The translations under genes and the position numbers were made by a program. The notes beneath the pieces were generated by a model that was not told the origin of the DNA, ran no database searches, and worked only from the letters and a program-made list of their open reading frames with translations. 64,000 bases of DNA, from contig OZ020306.1 of NCBI GenBank assembly GCA_963971305.1, positions 40,879,512 through 40,943,511 of the forward strand, written 5' to 3'. This document shows, one piece after another, positions 48,668-59,000 of this stretch (position 1 is its first letter; each line of letters begins with the position of its first letter). The stretch is from Arcuatula senhousia (Eukaryota; Mollusca; Bivalvia; Mytilida; Mytilidae).

Positions 48668-49220
48668 TAAGTAATGAAACATTGACAATTGCTGCCTAAA
48701 ATTGTAACGGACCAGGACAGTGATAAACAATACAGGTAAAATTATTGAATACTTCCAAAAATTGTAACAATTAGGATAGTGATTAACAATCTAAAGTCTG
48801 TCACTAACTATGGGAAACTGTACCAATGTCGGACAGTGCAGGTCAATGTAGGACAGTACATTTTTGGCAGAAGGCAATCACTGTCACAAACTGTCCTTGA
48901 TTGTATAGGGCGATAATGGTAATTCACTGTTGTTTAGCAGTAGTTTCACAGTAAATAGCAGTGCAAGGCAGTAAAAACGTGACTGTGCATAGCATAAACA
49001 GTCATTTGTTGGTTCATAATGATTGATGGATCTTGAATATACGAATATGCTTGATGAAACTTTGCTAATATTTTGATTGCAAATCTTTATATTCAAGAGT
49101 GTTGATCACTTGCATTTAGAATTTAGCAGATGCTTTCTTATGAATCTTGGGAATTCATTGCGAAATCGTGTACTCCATGCATTAACCATTAAAAGTTACC
49201 TTGTTATTAATTAAACTTAC
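48668..49220. other. ACAGT-rich intron sequence next to an exon
   Basis: It contains many 'ggacagtg', 'cagtgca' and 'cactgt' motifs between 48700 and 49000. No exon. The donor of the next exon is at 49220. Confidence 0.5.
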
Positions 49221-49505
49221 GTTTTGACTCGATCAAAAATATCCTTTTCATGACTGGGTTCACACCATCGTTTACAGATAAGATATATTCCCCATAATCA
49301 GACTGTTGGAGACTCTGTTTATAAACAGTTGTCACCTGTCGAAAAACTGAATATGACTCTGAACTGGTAACTTTAGCGCTATCAAACACCCATGATATTT
49401 GAGGACGTGGATATGCAACAAGGTGAACTGTAACATTCAGCGCTTCATGTTCGCCGATGCCGATCTTTTCGGGAGAAGATAAAGTCTCTTCAATTCTTGG
49501 GCTAC
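49221..49505 (-). CDS. Ig-superfamily receptor, Ig-like exon without the cysteine pair
   Basis: A 285-base exon with acceptor CATTACAG and donor GTAAGT, phase 1 both sides. It reads SPRIEETLSSPEKIGIGEHE, then NVTVHLVAYPRPQISWVFD, then QQSDYGEYILSVNDGV, and ends LIESK. The W of strand C and the D.G.Y turn of strand F are present. However, the B-strand Cys is missing (TVHLVAYP) and the F-strand Cys is Ile (EYILSV), so the domain lacks the usual disulphide. It precedes the FnIII exon, separated by a 23-kb intron. The fold call is good; the loss of both cysteines is read directly. Confidence 0.85.
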
Positions 49506-49944
49506 CTGTAATGATTCGTGTAAAAACTGAACTGCAAAATCTTATAGAACTTACAAAGTAATTCTCCCCCTTAAGAGAAGTGGATGTTAAGAATTTGGTA
49601 ATTTTAACAGTTCTATTCTGCTACGTTTGATGATTTTTACTTTTTTTATTATGTACATGTAGGTTTATATTGTTTTGCATATTTTCTTGATTATTAAAAT
49701 GTGTATAGTTTCCTTTGTCTATCAGTAAAATTATTTAGTTAAAAGTATCAAACAGAATGCAAAATTTCAACTTAGATGATGTAGTAAATACAAAGGTAAG
49801 CCTTGCGCTAACCTTTAAGCCTAGCGCTAACTGCTTTTTGCATGTTCTCTGTCCAACCGGTATCTGCAACGGGCTAAACACGCCTGCGAAAGTAACACCG
49901 TCATGCTGTATCTATAGAAATAGAGCGTACTTTTGCAAACTTAC

Positions 49945-50199
49945 ATTTTACGTAAAGGTTGAAATTCTTGGTATCAGTCCCAAGGTAATTTATGGCTTCA
50001 CATGAATACATGCCAGTATCATAACAGGTCGCTTGATTCACTAAAAATGACGATTTATTCTTCAAAGAATGTTGTTCCTTGTTATCAAACTTCCAAACGA
50101 GTTCTGGTGATGGTTCTCCATCAGCATTACATGTAATATTAATCTGCTCAAGTTCCTTAATAGTCGAGAATCCCTCTAATGACATAATGGCAGCAGGAT
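49945..50199 (-). CDS. Ig-superfamily receptor, fifth visible Ig exon
   Basis: A 255-base exon with acceptor TTTTCAG and donor GTAAGT, phase 1 on both sides. It has a typical I-set/C2 pattern: INITCNADGEPSPELVWKFD with Cys and Trp, then CYDTGMYSCEAINYLGTD with D.G.Y.C. Sequons NIT and NKS are present. It lies 181 bases downstream of the previous Ig exon and 439 bases upstream of the next, the tightest exon cluster in the gene. It lacks the C-x3-C-x-PSC motif of the duplicated A and B domains. Confidence 0.92.
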
Positions 50200-50380
50200 C
50201 TGAAAACGAACACATTGTCAAAATTATTAAATAAAATCAATACAACGCTATCGTAAATCTATATAAAATGTTACCTTGAGATAATAGACAAAAACTGTTT
50301 GATCATATAGAAAACAAAAAAGATAAGATAAACGAACTTGAAATATTTGTTGATCTTTCTTTTTAAACAGCTAAACTTAC

Positions 50381-50641
50381 AATTGACAGCAACTTCAACT
50401 GTGTTGACAATTCTGTTGATATAATTAGACGCATTACATCTATAGACACCAATCTGTGTACGTTTAATGTTCTGTAACCTCAGTACATTAGATGCTCCTA
50501 CTTGTTGTCCATTAGGTCCTGTCCATATCACAGTACAGCTAGGTCTACAGACAGAGTCACACGTTATATCTGGTATCGACTTGTTCTCTACAACTGTGTA
50601 ACTCGGTGTATCAGGTGACAGAGTGATACGTTCTGGTCCGT
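50381..50641 (-). CDS. Ig-superfamily receptor, Ig exon B2 (copy of B1)
   Basis: A 261-base exon with acceptor CTCTAG and donor GTAAGT, phase 1 both sides. Key segments are GPERITLSPDTPSYTVVEN, IPDITCDSVCRPSCTVIWTG, NVLRLQNIKRTQIGVYRCNA and SNYI. It is the same length as, and closely similar to, the exon at 55088-55348, and both use the same donor. Joined to the preceding A exon it yields an N-Y-G-P linker. The cluster C-x3-C-x-PSC, two extra cysteines beside the usual B-strand Cys, is shared with A and B1. Confidence 0.92.
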
Positions 50642-51119
50642 CTAGAGAAAATAAATTTAAAGTAGGTTTGGGTACAGATTAGTTTAAGAAGAGATTATCA
50701 TAAGCCGAGAACAGCCTATTCGATACAATATTAGTCAAGTCTAAGGATCAGCTGGTAATGTTTTACCGAGTGTAATTTGAAACACAATTTTATACCCTTT
50801 TTGGTATTTGTATTTGAAACATACCAACAATCATACAAGGAACAATAACAGTAGTTTAAATGTATTTATGTTTTTGTGCGTTTCTACAAGCAGTAGGATG
50901 TGAATTACGCATGTATATCGTAAATACGAAGACAGAAACAAAATTGGAAAACATAATATAATAAAAGCAAAACAAACAAATCAACACACAACAACCAAAC
51001 AACAATCACTAACGTGGACTAAAGTCGAAACAGGAGTGAACTCAAGTGCTCCAGAAGAGTAATAATTTCCTGCTAGCTATAGTACAATCGGCACGTACCA
51101 GCGTAACCCTGTGATGTAA
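50642..51119. other. Intron sequence
   Basis: Nothing coding. 51040-51080 ('gtgctccagaagagtaataa') is a scrap of the repeat also at 22500-22530 and, inverted, 26690-26710. Confidence 0.45.
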
Positions 51120-51828
51120 TATCAAGGAAATCACAGCACTCCTCAAAACATTTGGAATAACGAATCAGTGTTGATACCTAAACTCCGTTAGCTATGGCGA
51201 ATGGAATGTTGCTACACAAAAATAAAAAGTTGACGAATGGAAATATGAAGCCATTGCCTTTGTTATAGATCTTTGTTGTAAGTTTTTCTAGTGTGTCGAG
51301 ACAGAAGTCCAATTTGAAGTGGAAGTGTTACTAAAATATGAAGTGATGTTTATCTCAAGTTCCTATTGATATCACCATATCGAGTATTGTATAGTGATAG
51401 GGCATCGTCAATATAACGAAATTTGTGATTTAAGGTTAAAGCAAGTCACCAATCCTTTTTGTCTAGAAGTGATTTTAGGAACCCCGCTTCAAAATTTATT
51501 GTCTGGAACTTTGTAGCAAAATTTATTGTCTGGAACTTTGTTGTCATTTGTATTTCGAACACACGTGAAGTTTAGCACTGCTGGTGGAGTTTAAATTCCC
51601 CGAGGTTAGCCCGCTCCGGCACAAACACTTTTGGGTTGGAGAATACATCAAAGCTTTAAATTATCCGTCTATATTTCAAAATTGTCTAAACCCTAAGGTT
51701 CTTCCTACCCCAGACATAGCTTGAATATCTTAGTAATAATTTGGTTCCCCAGTTTATTATTTTTGGTTATACTGTTCTATGCTCTTCATGTTCATACAGT
51801 GTTTGGCATTTTCAATATTTTTGGTAGA

Positions 51829-51872
51829 GCGCCTCTGATGAGTCTTGAATAGACGAAATGCGCTTCAGGCGT
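51829..51872 (+). ncRNA. Hammerhead ribozyme motif, unit 1
   Basis: Stem I GCGCCU (51829-51834) pairs with AGGCGU (51867-51872). The core CUGAUGA follows directly; stem II is GUCU/AGAC with loop UGAAU; then GAAA. Between GAAA and the predicted cleavage after C 51866 lies UGCGCUU, so stem III is only A-U plus weak pairs. In the 26.9-kb copy this stem is a full ACGC/GCGU. Core and stems I and II are intact; activity is uncertain. Confidence 0.6.
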
Positions 51873-52186
51873 AGCAAAATTTATTGTCTGGAACTTTGTT
51901 GTCATTTGTATTTCGAACGCACGTGAAGGTTAGCACTGCTGGTGGAGTTTAAATTCCCCGAGGTTAGCCCGCTCCGGCACCAACACTTTTGAGTTCGAGA
52001 ATATATCAAAGCTTTAAATTATCCGTCTATATTTCAACATTGTCTAAACCCTAAGGTTCTTCATACCCCAGACATAGCTTGAATATCTTAGTAATAATTT
52101 GGTTTCCCAGTTTGGTATTTTTGGTTATACAGTTCTATGCTCTTCATGTTCATACAGTATTTGGCATTTTCAATATTTTTAGTAGA

Positions 52187-52230
52187 GCGCCTCTGATGAG
52201 TCTTGAATAGACGAAACGCGCTTCAGGCGT
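52187..52230 (+). ncRNA. Hammerhead ribozyme motif, unit 2
   Basis: Same layout as unit 1: stem I GCGCCU (52187-52192) with AGGCGU (52225-52230), CUGAUGA, stem II GUCU/AGAC, and GAAA followed by CGCGCUUC. It differs from unit 1 by C for U after GAAA. Cleavage would fall after 52224, 358 bases from the unit 1 site, which defines the monomer. Confidence 0.6.
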
Positions 52231-52857
52231 AGCAAAATTTATTGTCTGGAACTTTGTTGTCATTTGTATTTCAAATCAATGAAGAAAAAATATTGACAAG
52301 AAATGATGTACAATTCGTGCCAAATTGGATGTCAATTGACTGTTGAATAACACGTCCACCTCGATAAGAAAGTTGAGCATTTCTATTAGTTGATATTCTG
52401 TTAATACGTTCTTTTTACTATACTCATTGATGGGAAAATAAGTCTCTTTTATCACATTATGAACGTTAGTAATAGAGATCAAGGGTTCAAATCTCAGTAT
52501 GGTAAAATTGTTATAAAAAGTGTTGAATGTCAAACATGCATACTTGCTTTTTTTTGTTTTCAAAATGTTTTAACTTCAGCATTAAATATCGTTAGATGAA
52601 AAAGAACTGATAATCATATTTTATACCAAAACAACCCAATACGGAGTACAAAAGTGGCCAATATTAGAGAAAACGGCACTTTTAGGAAATACAAGATTGC
52701 TACGCGTAGCCAATTGTCCCCCGCCGCCGCATGAAAGTTGTGTGGTATGTAAATTCGATCGATATCTTATCTGAGAAATGATAGAAATTGGTTGTTTTGG
52801 AGACGAAATCATTCAGTCAAAACTAGGAAGGAAATCAATGAACATAAAATTGTTTTG

Positions 52858-53570
52858 ACAATGTCCCTTTTCGGACTGAAAAATCACAAATTCGTAAAAA
52901 ACTCGAAAACCGTAAATATCGCTACAACATTATTTTCGTATAATTATAGAGTACCTTTTGCTCTATCAGCCTACAAAATTGCACCTAGGTAACCGAGAAA
53001 ATGAATGTCCTATATTTTGACCTCTCTTCCCCGTTTTCATAGAAACGGCGGCCATTTTGAAAATTTCAAATATGGGATGATCACCTACTAATAGTACCCT
53101 ATTAGTGTGAAAAGTTTCAGCAACATCTGTTCAGTAGTATCTGAGGAGTTGCACCCACAAAAACGTTTGACAAAGTCCCATTTTTCGGACTGAAAAATCA
53201 CGAATTCGTTAATAACACGAAAACCGTAAATATCGCTTCAATTTTTTTTCGTATTACTATAGAGTATCTTTTGCTCTATCAGCCTACAAAATTTCAGAAC
53301 CCTGTGCACCTAGGTGACCGAGATATTGAATGTCTTATATTTTGACCTTTCTAACCTTTCTTCCCGGTTTCCATGGAAACGACGGCCATTTTGAAAATAT
53401 CCAATATGGGATGATCACCTACTAATAGTACCCTATCAGTGTGTAACGTTTCAGCAACATCCGTTCAGTAGTGTCCGAGGAGTTGCACCCACAAAAAACG
53501 TGACGGACGGACGGACGGAGACCATTACTAAGTCCCTCCGACGCGTTGCGACGGAAGACAAAAATATTCC
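52858..53570 (+). repeat. Two ~315-bp tandem units with hairpin and A-rich tail
   Basis: Units start near 52861 and 53173 with 'gtcccttttcggactgaaaaatcac' and share 'agtaccttttgctctatcagcctacaaa', 'gcggccattttgaaaat' and 'gggatgatcacctactaat'. The second is followed by (GGAC)n at about 53505-53518. A hairpin follows, GTCCCTCCG / CGGAAGAC around ACGCGTTGCGA, then AAAAATATTC. The order tandem head, short-repeat spacer, hairpin, A-tail matches other families in this window. Confidence 0.75.
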
Positions 53571-53599
53571 AAAACGCGATACCTGTGGGCCTGGACAGG

Positions 53600-53755
53600 A
53601 TTTCGGGAGCACGGGAGAGAGGGGACGGGAAAAGGGAGGAAAGGGCGGGAGAAAGGAGAGAAGGGACTGGAGAAGGGAGACAGGGGCAGGAGAAAGGAGA
53701 AAAGGGGAGGGAGACAGGAGGAGAGGGACAGCAGAAAGGAGAAAGCTACCCCTGC
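53600..53755. repeat. Homopurine G/A-rich tract
   Basis: Some 150 bases of almost pure purine on the plus strand, built from roughly 15-bp variants of 'gggagaaaggagaga'. G-runs of 3-4 are frequent, so triplex or quadruplex formation is plausible. Forward frames rich in GERR and the reverse frame rich in LLSP are composition artefacts. Confidence 0.85.
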
Positions 53756-53759
53756 CCAG

Positions 53760-54086
53760 TCCCCGATACCTAGACGTCACACTTGTATTATAACTTAGAA
53801 AAAAATAATACAAATATATCACAACGTTAATCACAAAGAAAACAAATCTAATCTGTTTGTCGCACATTTCAACTATATTAACATAACATTATTATTTGGT
53901 GCACTTGGTCAAAAGCAATCTTGATTTTTATCGCGTTATTTTGAGATTATAATAATATATATAATTCGTTTTAACTATTTTGAAACAGGGGATGCAAATT
54001 AGTAGTTTTACCATATTACCTCTTCAGTACACTTATGTAAAAGGAGCTTAATATTGATAACTAAAACTTAAGACTTAAAAACATAC
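53760..54086. other. Intron sequence, nothing recognised
   Basis: AT-rich, between the purine tract and Ig exon A2. Confidence 0.5.
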
Positions 54087-54347
54087 AGTTTACATTGAGA
54101 CCAATGTCTATAAATCGTTCTCCGATTCCGTTCCATGCCCTACATCTGAACGTCCCATGATCACTCTTGGTTACAGACGGTATAGACAGTGTATCTCCCT
54201 GTATAACAGAGCTATCTGGTCTGATCCATTGGTACTGACAGCTGGGATTACATACAGCAGAACATCTGACGGCATCTAAGCGTTCCCCTAGTATCTTTGT
54301 TACTGTTGTAGCTGCTGGAACTAGGGTTAATGTATCGTCTGGACCGT
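54087..54347 (-). CDS. Ig-superfamily receptor, Ig exon A2 (copy of A1)
   Basis: A 261-base exon with acceptor TTTTAACAG and donor GTATGT, phase 1 both sides. It reads GPDDTLTLVPAATTVTKIL, DAVRCSAVCNPSCQYQWIRP, GDTLSIPSVTKSDHGTFRCR and AWNGIGERFID. It is near-identical in length and sequence to the exon at 59793-60053, including the same donor, and carries the C-x3-C-x-PSC cluster. In transcript order it lies between the two B exons. A decayed fragment of the same exon type lies about 110 bases upstream of its acceptor. Confidence 0.92.
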
Positions 54348-54459
54348 CTGTTAAAACATAAATCATAATTAATCAATAGAACAGTTTATTAAGGAGTTTG
54401 TAAAACGGATAAGTGGCATATCCTATGACAGAAAGGACCTGTACAATGACCAAGGAATA

Positions 54460-54531
54460 AATTATATACAGCAGATCATGTAACCGTCATCTAAGCGTTC
54501 TTCTACGATCTTTTTATTAGTTTCTGCTTTA
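54460..54531 (-). pseudogene. Relic fragment of an A-type Ig exon
   Basis: 'attatatacagcagatcatg' and 'catctaagcgttcttctac' align with exon A2 at 54247-54318 ('attacatacagcagaacatc', 'catctaagcgttcccctag') for about 72 bases with one inserted base and scattered substitutions. It corresponds to the central region around RCSAVCNPSC. No acceptor, donor or remaining exon ends are recognisable. It sits in the B1-A2 intron, 214 bases from its match in A2. Confidence 0.75.
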
Positions 54532-55087
54532 TTTTATGGTAATGGCTTTTATAGAAACAAAGGAACAAACGTAAAGGCTTGAAAACAAAGAGGCTTAAAA
54601 CCATTGAAATAATTTGAGCTTTTGAATTTTACAATGTATTGTCTTTTGATAAAGTGATTAATTGTGTTAGCAGTGAACATCTATTAAATGGTTACCTGAA
54701 AACTTACATAAAATTGAGAGCTTCTTGAGAATCAACATTTTGTTGAGATTTTATCTTTAAAACGTCGGTTATATTTGTTACAGTATATTGGGTTTTTTAA
54801 ACTATAAGCCGTAAAAGATTGTTTTGTACCATGCTTTATTTTTCATTAATGGTGACCATGATATTTGTCGATTCAATAATGAAAAGAACAGTTTCGTAAA
54901 ATAAATCGTAAACAACAAGAATCACACAAGGAATATTAGTGGCATTTAGTCAAGATGTTTAAGCAAAGAATATTTTGAAAAGTTGAACGGACGAACGGCA
55001 GATGTCAAGTAATGACAGTAGCTAACAAGACCTTTAGCAACGTGGAGAAAAACAAAACCAGTTAGAGAGGTACCTAAAGCGACTTAC
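54532..55087. other. Intron sequence, nothing recognised
   Basis: Between the relic and Ig exon B1. No feature seen. Confidence 0.5.
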
Positions 55088-55348
55088 ATGTTACATTAAC
55101 TGTAATGGTCGTTGTAACGGCACTGATATAGTTAGTCGCATTACATCTATAGACACCAGCCTGTGTAAGTTTAATGTTCTGTAACCGCAGTACATTAGAT
55201 GATCCTACTTGTTGTCCATTAGGTCCTATCCATACCACTGTACAGCTAGGTCTACAGTCAGAGTCACATGTTATATCTGGTATAGATGTGTTCTCTACAA
55301 CTGTGTAGCTCTGGGTGTCAGGTGATAGAATGATACTTTCCGGTCCGT
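55088..55348 (-). CDS. Ig-superfamily receptor, Ig exon B1
   Basis: A 261-base exon with acceptor TCTTGCAG and donor GTAAGT, phase 1 both sides. It reads GPESIILSPDTQSYTVVEN, IPDITCDSDCRPSCTVVWIG, NVLRLQNIKLTQAGVYRCNA and TNYISAVTTTITVNV. The F-strand (A.G.Y.C) and B-strand cysteines plus Trp make a complete Ig fold; the extra cysteines in CDSDCRPSC may form a second disulphide. The sequon NAT follows the F-strand Cys. Joined to A1 it gives an N-Y-G-P linker; the intron from A1 is 4.4 kb. Confidence 0.93.
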
Positions 55349-56039
55349 CTGCAAGATGTTGTACATGAACATGTATTGAACGTGGTTTTGGACGACTAAT
55401 GATCATTAATATTCTTAACAGCACAATAACCACTTTGAATTGTTCAATTAGGTTTCTTACTTTTATCAATTCATTTATAAAAAAAGGTAAATGATAGGTT
55501 GTAATAGGTTGTTACTTTTTTGGGCCATAAAGGCCCATTTAAAGCCGAAAAAGTAAAATGTATTTGAAATCATGTTACTCTAAACCTTATTTTTTTTCCA
55601 AATGATTGTTTTTTATAAAAGAATATTCTTTGATAAGTTTGCATAAAAACAACATTAAAAATCGTGTTTAAAATTAAGGTAGACCTTTATCAAATTTAAA
55701 TTGTGTGCTAAAACACTTGAAGATATGGTTAACCAATTCTTGTAAATGTTTCTAATATATTTACATAACTTTAAACGAACAATTTTCAATTTTAAATGTA
55801 CGGTAATCTTAATAACAAGAGTTAACACTAAAGTATATCTCGCCTGCCGGCACCATCAGAAACAATTATTATTTTTTACTTCCACTATATTTTGAATTTA
55901 CATGGATTTTCAGTTTCTGGAATCAAATGATGTTTATAGAACTTTAACATTGCTAATATATGCAACAAAAGTCACCAAAGTCACGCAACCAGAAATAAAG
56001 GTCAAGGTCAAAAGATAGGGATGCAACTGTGCTCAGCTA
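55349..56039. other. Intron sequence, nothing recognised
   Basis: AT-rich sequence upstream (gene sense) of B1. No repeat matched. Confidence 0.45.
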
Positions 56040-56715
56040 TTAATAGGGCATATGCATACCACGTTTAATCAATCAGGACCAATAATACTTGAGATATTGA
56101 GATGTTTGCAAAACCTTAACATTGGTATTACATGTATATGTATCGAAAATTGTCAAAGTCACTCAACCGGAAAATCAAGGTCAAGGTCAACAGATGGGGA
56201 TATAACTGTGCTAAGCTATTACTATTACAAATGCATATAAGTTTCATCAACCTAGGACTTATAGTTCTTGAGATATGGAGGTGCTCAAAAAACTTTTCCA
56301 TTGCTATCATATGTATTGAAAATTGTCAAAGTCACTCAACCGGAAAATCAAGGTCAAGGTTAAGAGACGGGGATGCAACTGTGCTAAGCTGCTACTGGGG
56401 CATATGCATACCAAGTTTCATCAACCTAGGACCTATAGTTCTTGAGATATGGAGGTGCTCGCAAAACCTTTCCATTGCTATTATATGTATTGACAATTTG
56501 TCAAAGTCACTCAACCGAAAAATGAAGGTCAAGGTCAAAAGATGGGGATTCAACTGTGGGCTACCACTGGGGCATATGCATACCAAGTTTCATCAACCCA
56601 GGACCTATAGTTGTTGAGATATGGAGGTGCTCATAAAACATTTCCAAAAAGTTAACGCCGCCGCCGTCGGTAAAGTAACGCCTATGTCCCGCTCTGCTTC
56701 GCAGGCGAGACAAAA
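56040..56715 (+). repeat. Tandem ~170-bp units ending in hairpin and A-rich tail
   Basis: Three and a half units share 'gggcatatgcataccaagtt', 'tcaacctaggacctatagtt', 'cttgagatatggaggtgctc' and 'gtcaaagtcactcaaccgg'. They finish with a GC-rich 'acgccgccgccgtcgg', then hairpin TGTCCCGCTCTGC / GCAGGCGAGACA with TTC loop, then AAAAATG (to 56715). Frames on both strands across it (up to 161 codons) are repeat shadows. Confidence 0.8.
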
Positions 56716-58299
56716 ATGAAGAAAACACAGATATTTTAAATATTTTTAAACTACTGAATACTAAAAAAATATAATAGTCTTTTTTAATGTTCAGTATTTC
56801 TCGCACACAAAAACATCTTGCAACTATTACCAAAAATATATTTTAGTAATACATTTATTTGAGAGAAAATAAATATGGAGCTGGTTCCGCGTGCAAGAAA
56901 ATACTTCCGAAAAGAATATATATCACTCAATTTCGTCACTTTTTCATTGACACAATGTGTTGATGATTAGCGATGGTTCATTTCAAGTATCATTTTCTTG
57001 AAAGAAAAAAAAACATTCATACAGTACAAAAACCGGTGGACAATAGAATGAGAGCTCTTCATCGGAAAAGATAGGAAAGTCGATTCGAATGTTTATTCTG
57101 GTTGTCAAGTGAATTAAAAGTTCATTCGATTTTAAGTTATGTTGTTTAAATAAACTATTTTGAATTAGAAGGAGTTTATAAAAGTAACACATTACATTTA
57201 TAATGTTAACGTTTATAAAAAATTCTGAAAAAAATCCACTATTTTTTTAACAGTATTTCTTTCCATCTGCAAATTTTCAGACATGTACTGCAAGAAATTA
57301 AGCCAAAATAAAATAAAGAAAAAGACCCTTTTTTCTAGTCCGTCTTGACAACGTTCTTATTGAAAGTACACGATTTACCTGTTGAATTTGAATACGTCAT
57401 GGAACATGTTTACCTTTTTGACCAGTTTCCGTAAATTGGGATTAACAACAGGTGAGTTTTCATAGCGTTGGATTAGTTATCCAATTCACTACGCAGTCAT
57501 CTGCCTCAAATTCTATAGAATGTTGAATATCAATGAAATTGAAAGATGTTCAAGGGACGCAATTACCAAGTTTTGTCTTAGCAACAGATCCAAATGAATT
57601 GGGTCATTCTATCATGCCAGTAAAACCAATATATATCTTTAGTAAAGATAATTACCTAACATTTCCACGAGGTTCGAGAATGTACTGCAGTTATTACGCC
57701 TTGTGTAATTTTTTAAAGTTTGAATTGACATTTTTTTTCCTTTCCAACGTCGGCCAAGTTTTATTCCAATAATTCAACCACGCGTCTTCGTTGACAGTTA
57801 AAAAACAGTTTACATAGCAGAAAAGATTTCTGAATAACATAACATGTGTCACGTGTACGATGACAGTCAGATCCTATTGCAATGAATGCAAATAGTTGAT
57901 TGTTTATATTTCACCGCCATCGTCATTAACATCGTCAAAAATTTAAACACCCCAAGATTTGTTTCTGCAGGGGAGATAATTGAATACCACTAGATATAAG
58001 ACTGCATACTCATGACCTCGATTTTCAAAAAAATACATTACCCTGCAAAACAAGACATTTTGTGACATAATTTATCTTATGTTTTGATTTCAGCGTTGCA
58101 CTGAAAAGTGGTCCTATCGCAACGTATCCTTTTTAACAAACCCAATAAAAAAACAATCCATTTTCTAAAATTGATACTGACTTGCTGGACTTGCTTACTG
58201 TGTGATTTTTTTTAATACGGAAGCCGAGGAAACAAAGTCTTTTATTCGTCAATACAAAATGCGTCTTTTCGCAAAATAAAGATGAAGCCTTCCCCAGAA
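56716..58299. other. Intron sequence, nothing recognised
   Basis: Several short frames but no domain, splice-flanked exon or repeat copy seen. Confidence 0.45.
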
Positions 58300-59000
58300 A
58301 TCATATGTCGCTTGCGTATCTTTGTTTTATTTTGTAAACAGAAAGTAAATGAGTTATGGGTATACAATCTGCCTTCTGCTTGTAGCCCGGACTAAAGTGC
58401 AAAGGAAATGTGTACACAAGTCCATTATTTAAAAAAAATAAGTATTCATCAAACAGGAAGTTGTTATTTTTGGGGCATGAAATTGCTTTACACCATAAAG
58501 TACTACAGGATGAAGCTGCATGCAAAATATCAAGAGCCTGCTGCATGTAGTTGCTTGGAAAAGTTTGATGGAAGTTTGTATTTAAGTCCTTTATATATAA
58601 AACATTTAAGTATTCGAGATACAGAAAGTAATTAATTTTTGGGCATGAAATTGCTTTACACTATATAATACTATAGAATGAAGCTGCATGCAAAATAGCA
58701 AGAGCCCGCTGCATGAAGCTGCTTGGGAAAGTGCGACTTAATTTGTATTAAAGTCCTTTAATTATTCGTCAAACAGGAAGTAGTTAATTTTCTGGCAAAA
58801 AATCGGTTTACCCCATATAGTACTATAGGATCAAGTTACATGATTGTAAAGTTTCAAGAGCTTGCTGCATGTAGATGTCCGGCAAAATGCAACGCAAATT
58901 TTTTGTGACACCGCTGGACGCAGGACGCAAGACGACGGATAGTGCCAAAGTGACCCCTATATGTCGCTTCTGCAACACGTTGCAGGCGACATAAAAAATG
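58300..59000 (+). repeat. Tandem ~185-bp units ending in hairpin and A-rich tail
   Basis: Three units share 'gcatgaaattgctttacacc', 'gaagctgcatgcaaaata' and 'aagtcctttaattattcg'. They end in a spacer 'ggacgcaggacgcaagacg' and a strong stem-loop: ATGTCGC..CTGCAA against TTGCAGGCGACAT, then AAAAAATG (about 58960-58998). Confidence 0.8.

Larger units (their letters stand above)
51491..52270 (+). mobile_element. Head-to-tail dimer of a 357-bp hammerhead-bearing repeat
   Basis: 'gtagcaaaatttattgtctg' occurs at 51514, 51871 and 52229, so two units of 357 and 358 bases are followed by a partial third. Units are nearly identical and contain 'actgctggtggagtttaaat', 'ccccgaggttagcccgctcc' and one hammerhead each. 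The dimer sits inside a Penelope-like reverse transcriptase, flanked in minus orientation by TTTGAA on both sides. Head-to-tail units with one ribozyme each fit insertion of a multimer copied from a circular or concatemeric RNA, as proposed for retrozymes. That mechanism is an inference. Confidence 0.75.
51120..52563 (-). pseudogene. Penelope-like reverse transcriptase split by an inserted repeat dimer
   Basis: The upstream part (52563-52271) reads TEYQLIEMLNFLIEVDVLFN and, in another frame, FGTNCTSFLVNIF, matching the family's 'GIPMGTNCAPLLADLF'. After the insertion the reading resumes at 51490 as EAGFLKSLLDKKD, then NHKFRYIDDALSLYNTRYGD with an intact YIDD active-site motif (about 51424-51368). 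Then follow FPFVNFLFLCSNIPFAIANG (about 51220-51170) and LIRYSKC. Removing 51491-52270 makes the two parts abut. Stops and frameshifts elsewhere mean it is not functional. It lies in the intron between Ig exons A2 and B2. Confidence 0.75.

Noticed and set aside
53500..53867. Overlapping frames rich in GERR or LLSP
   Set aside because: Produced by the homopurine tract and hairpin tail; no domain, biased composition only.
56052..56617. 161-codon forward frame and overlapping reverse frames
   Set aside because: The frames cross three tandem repeat units and repeat with the unit length, so they are shadows of the repeat.
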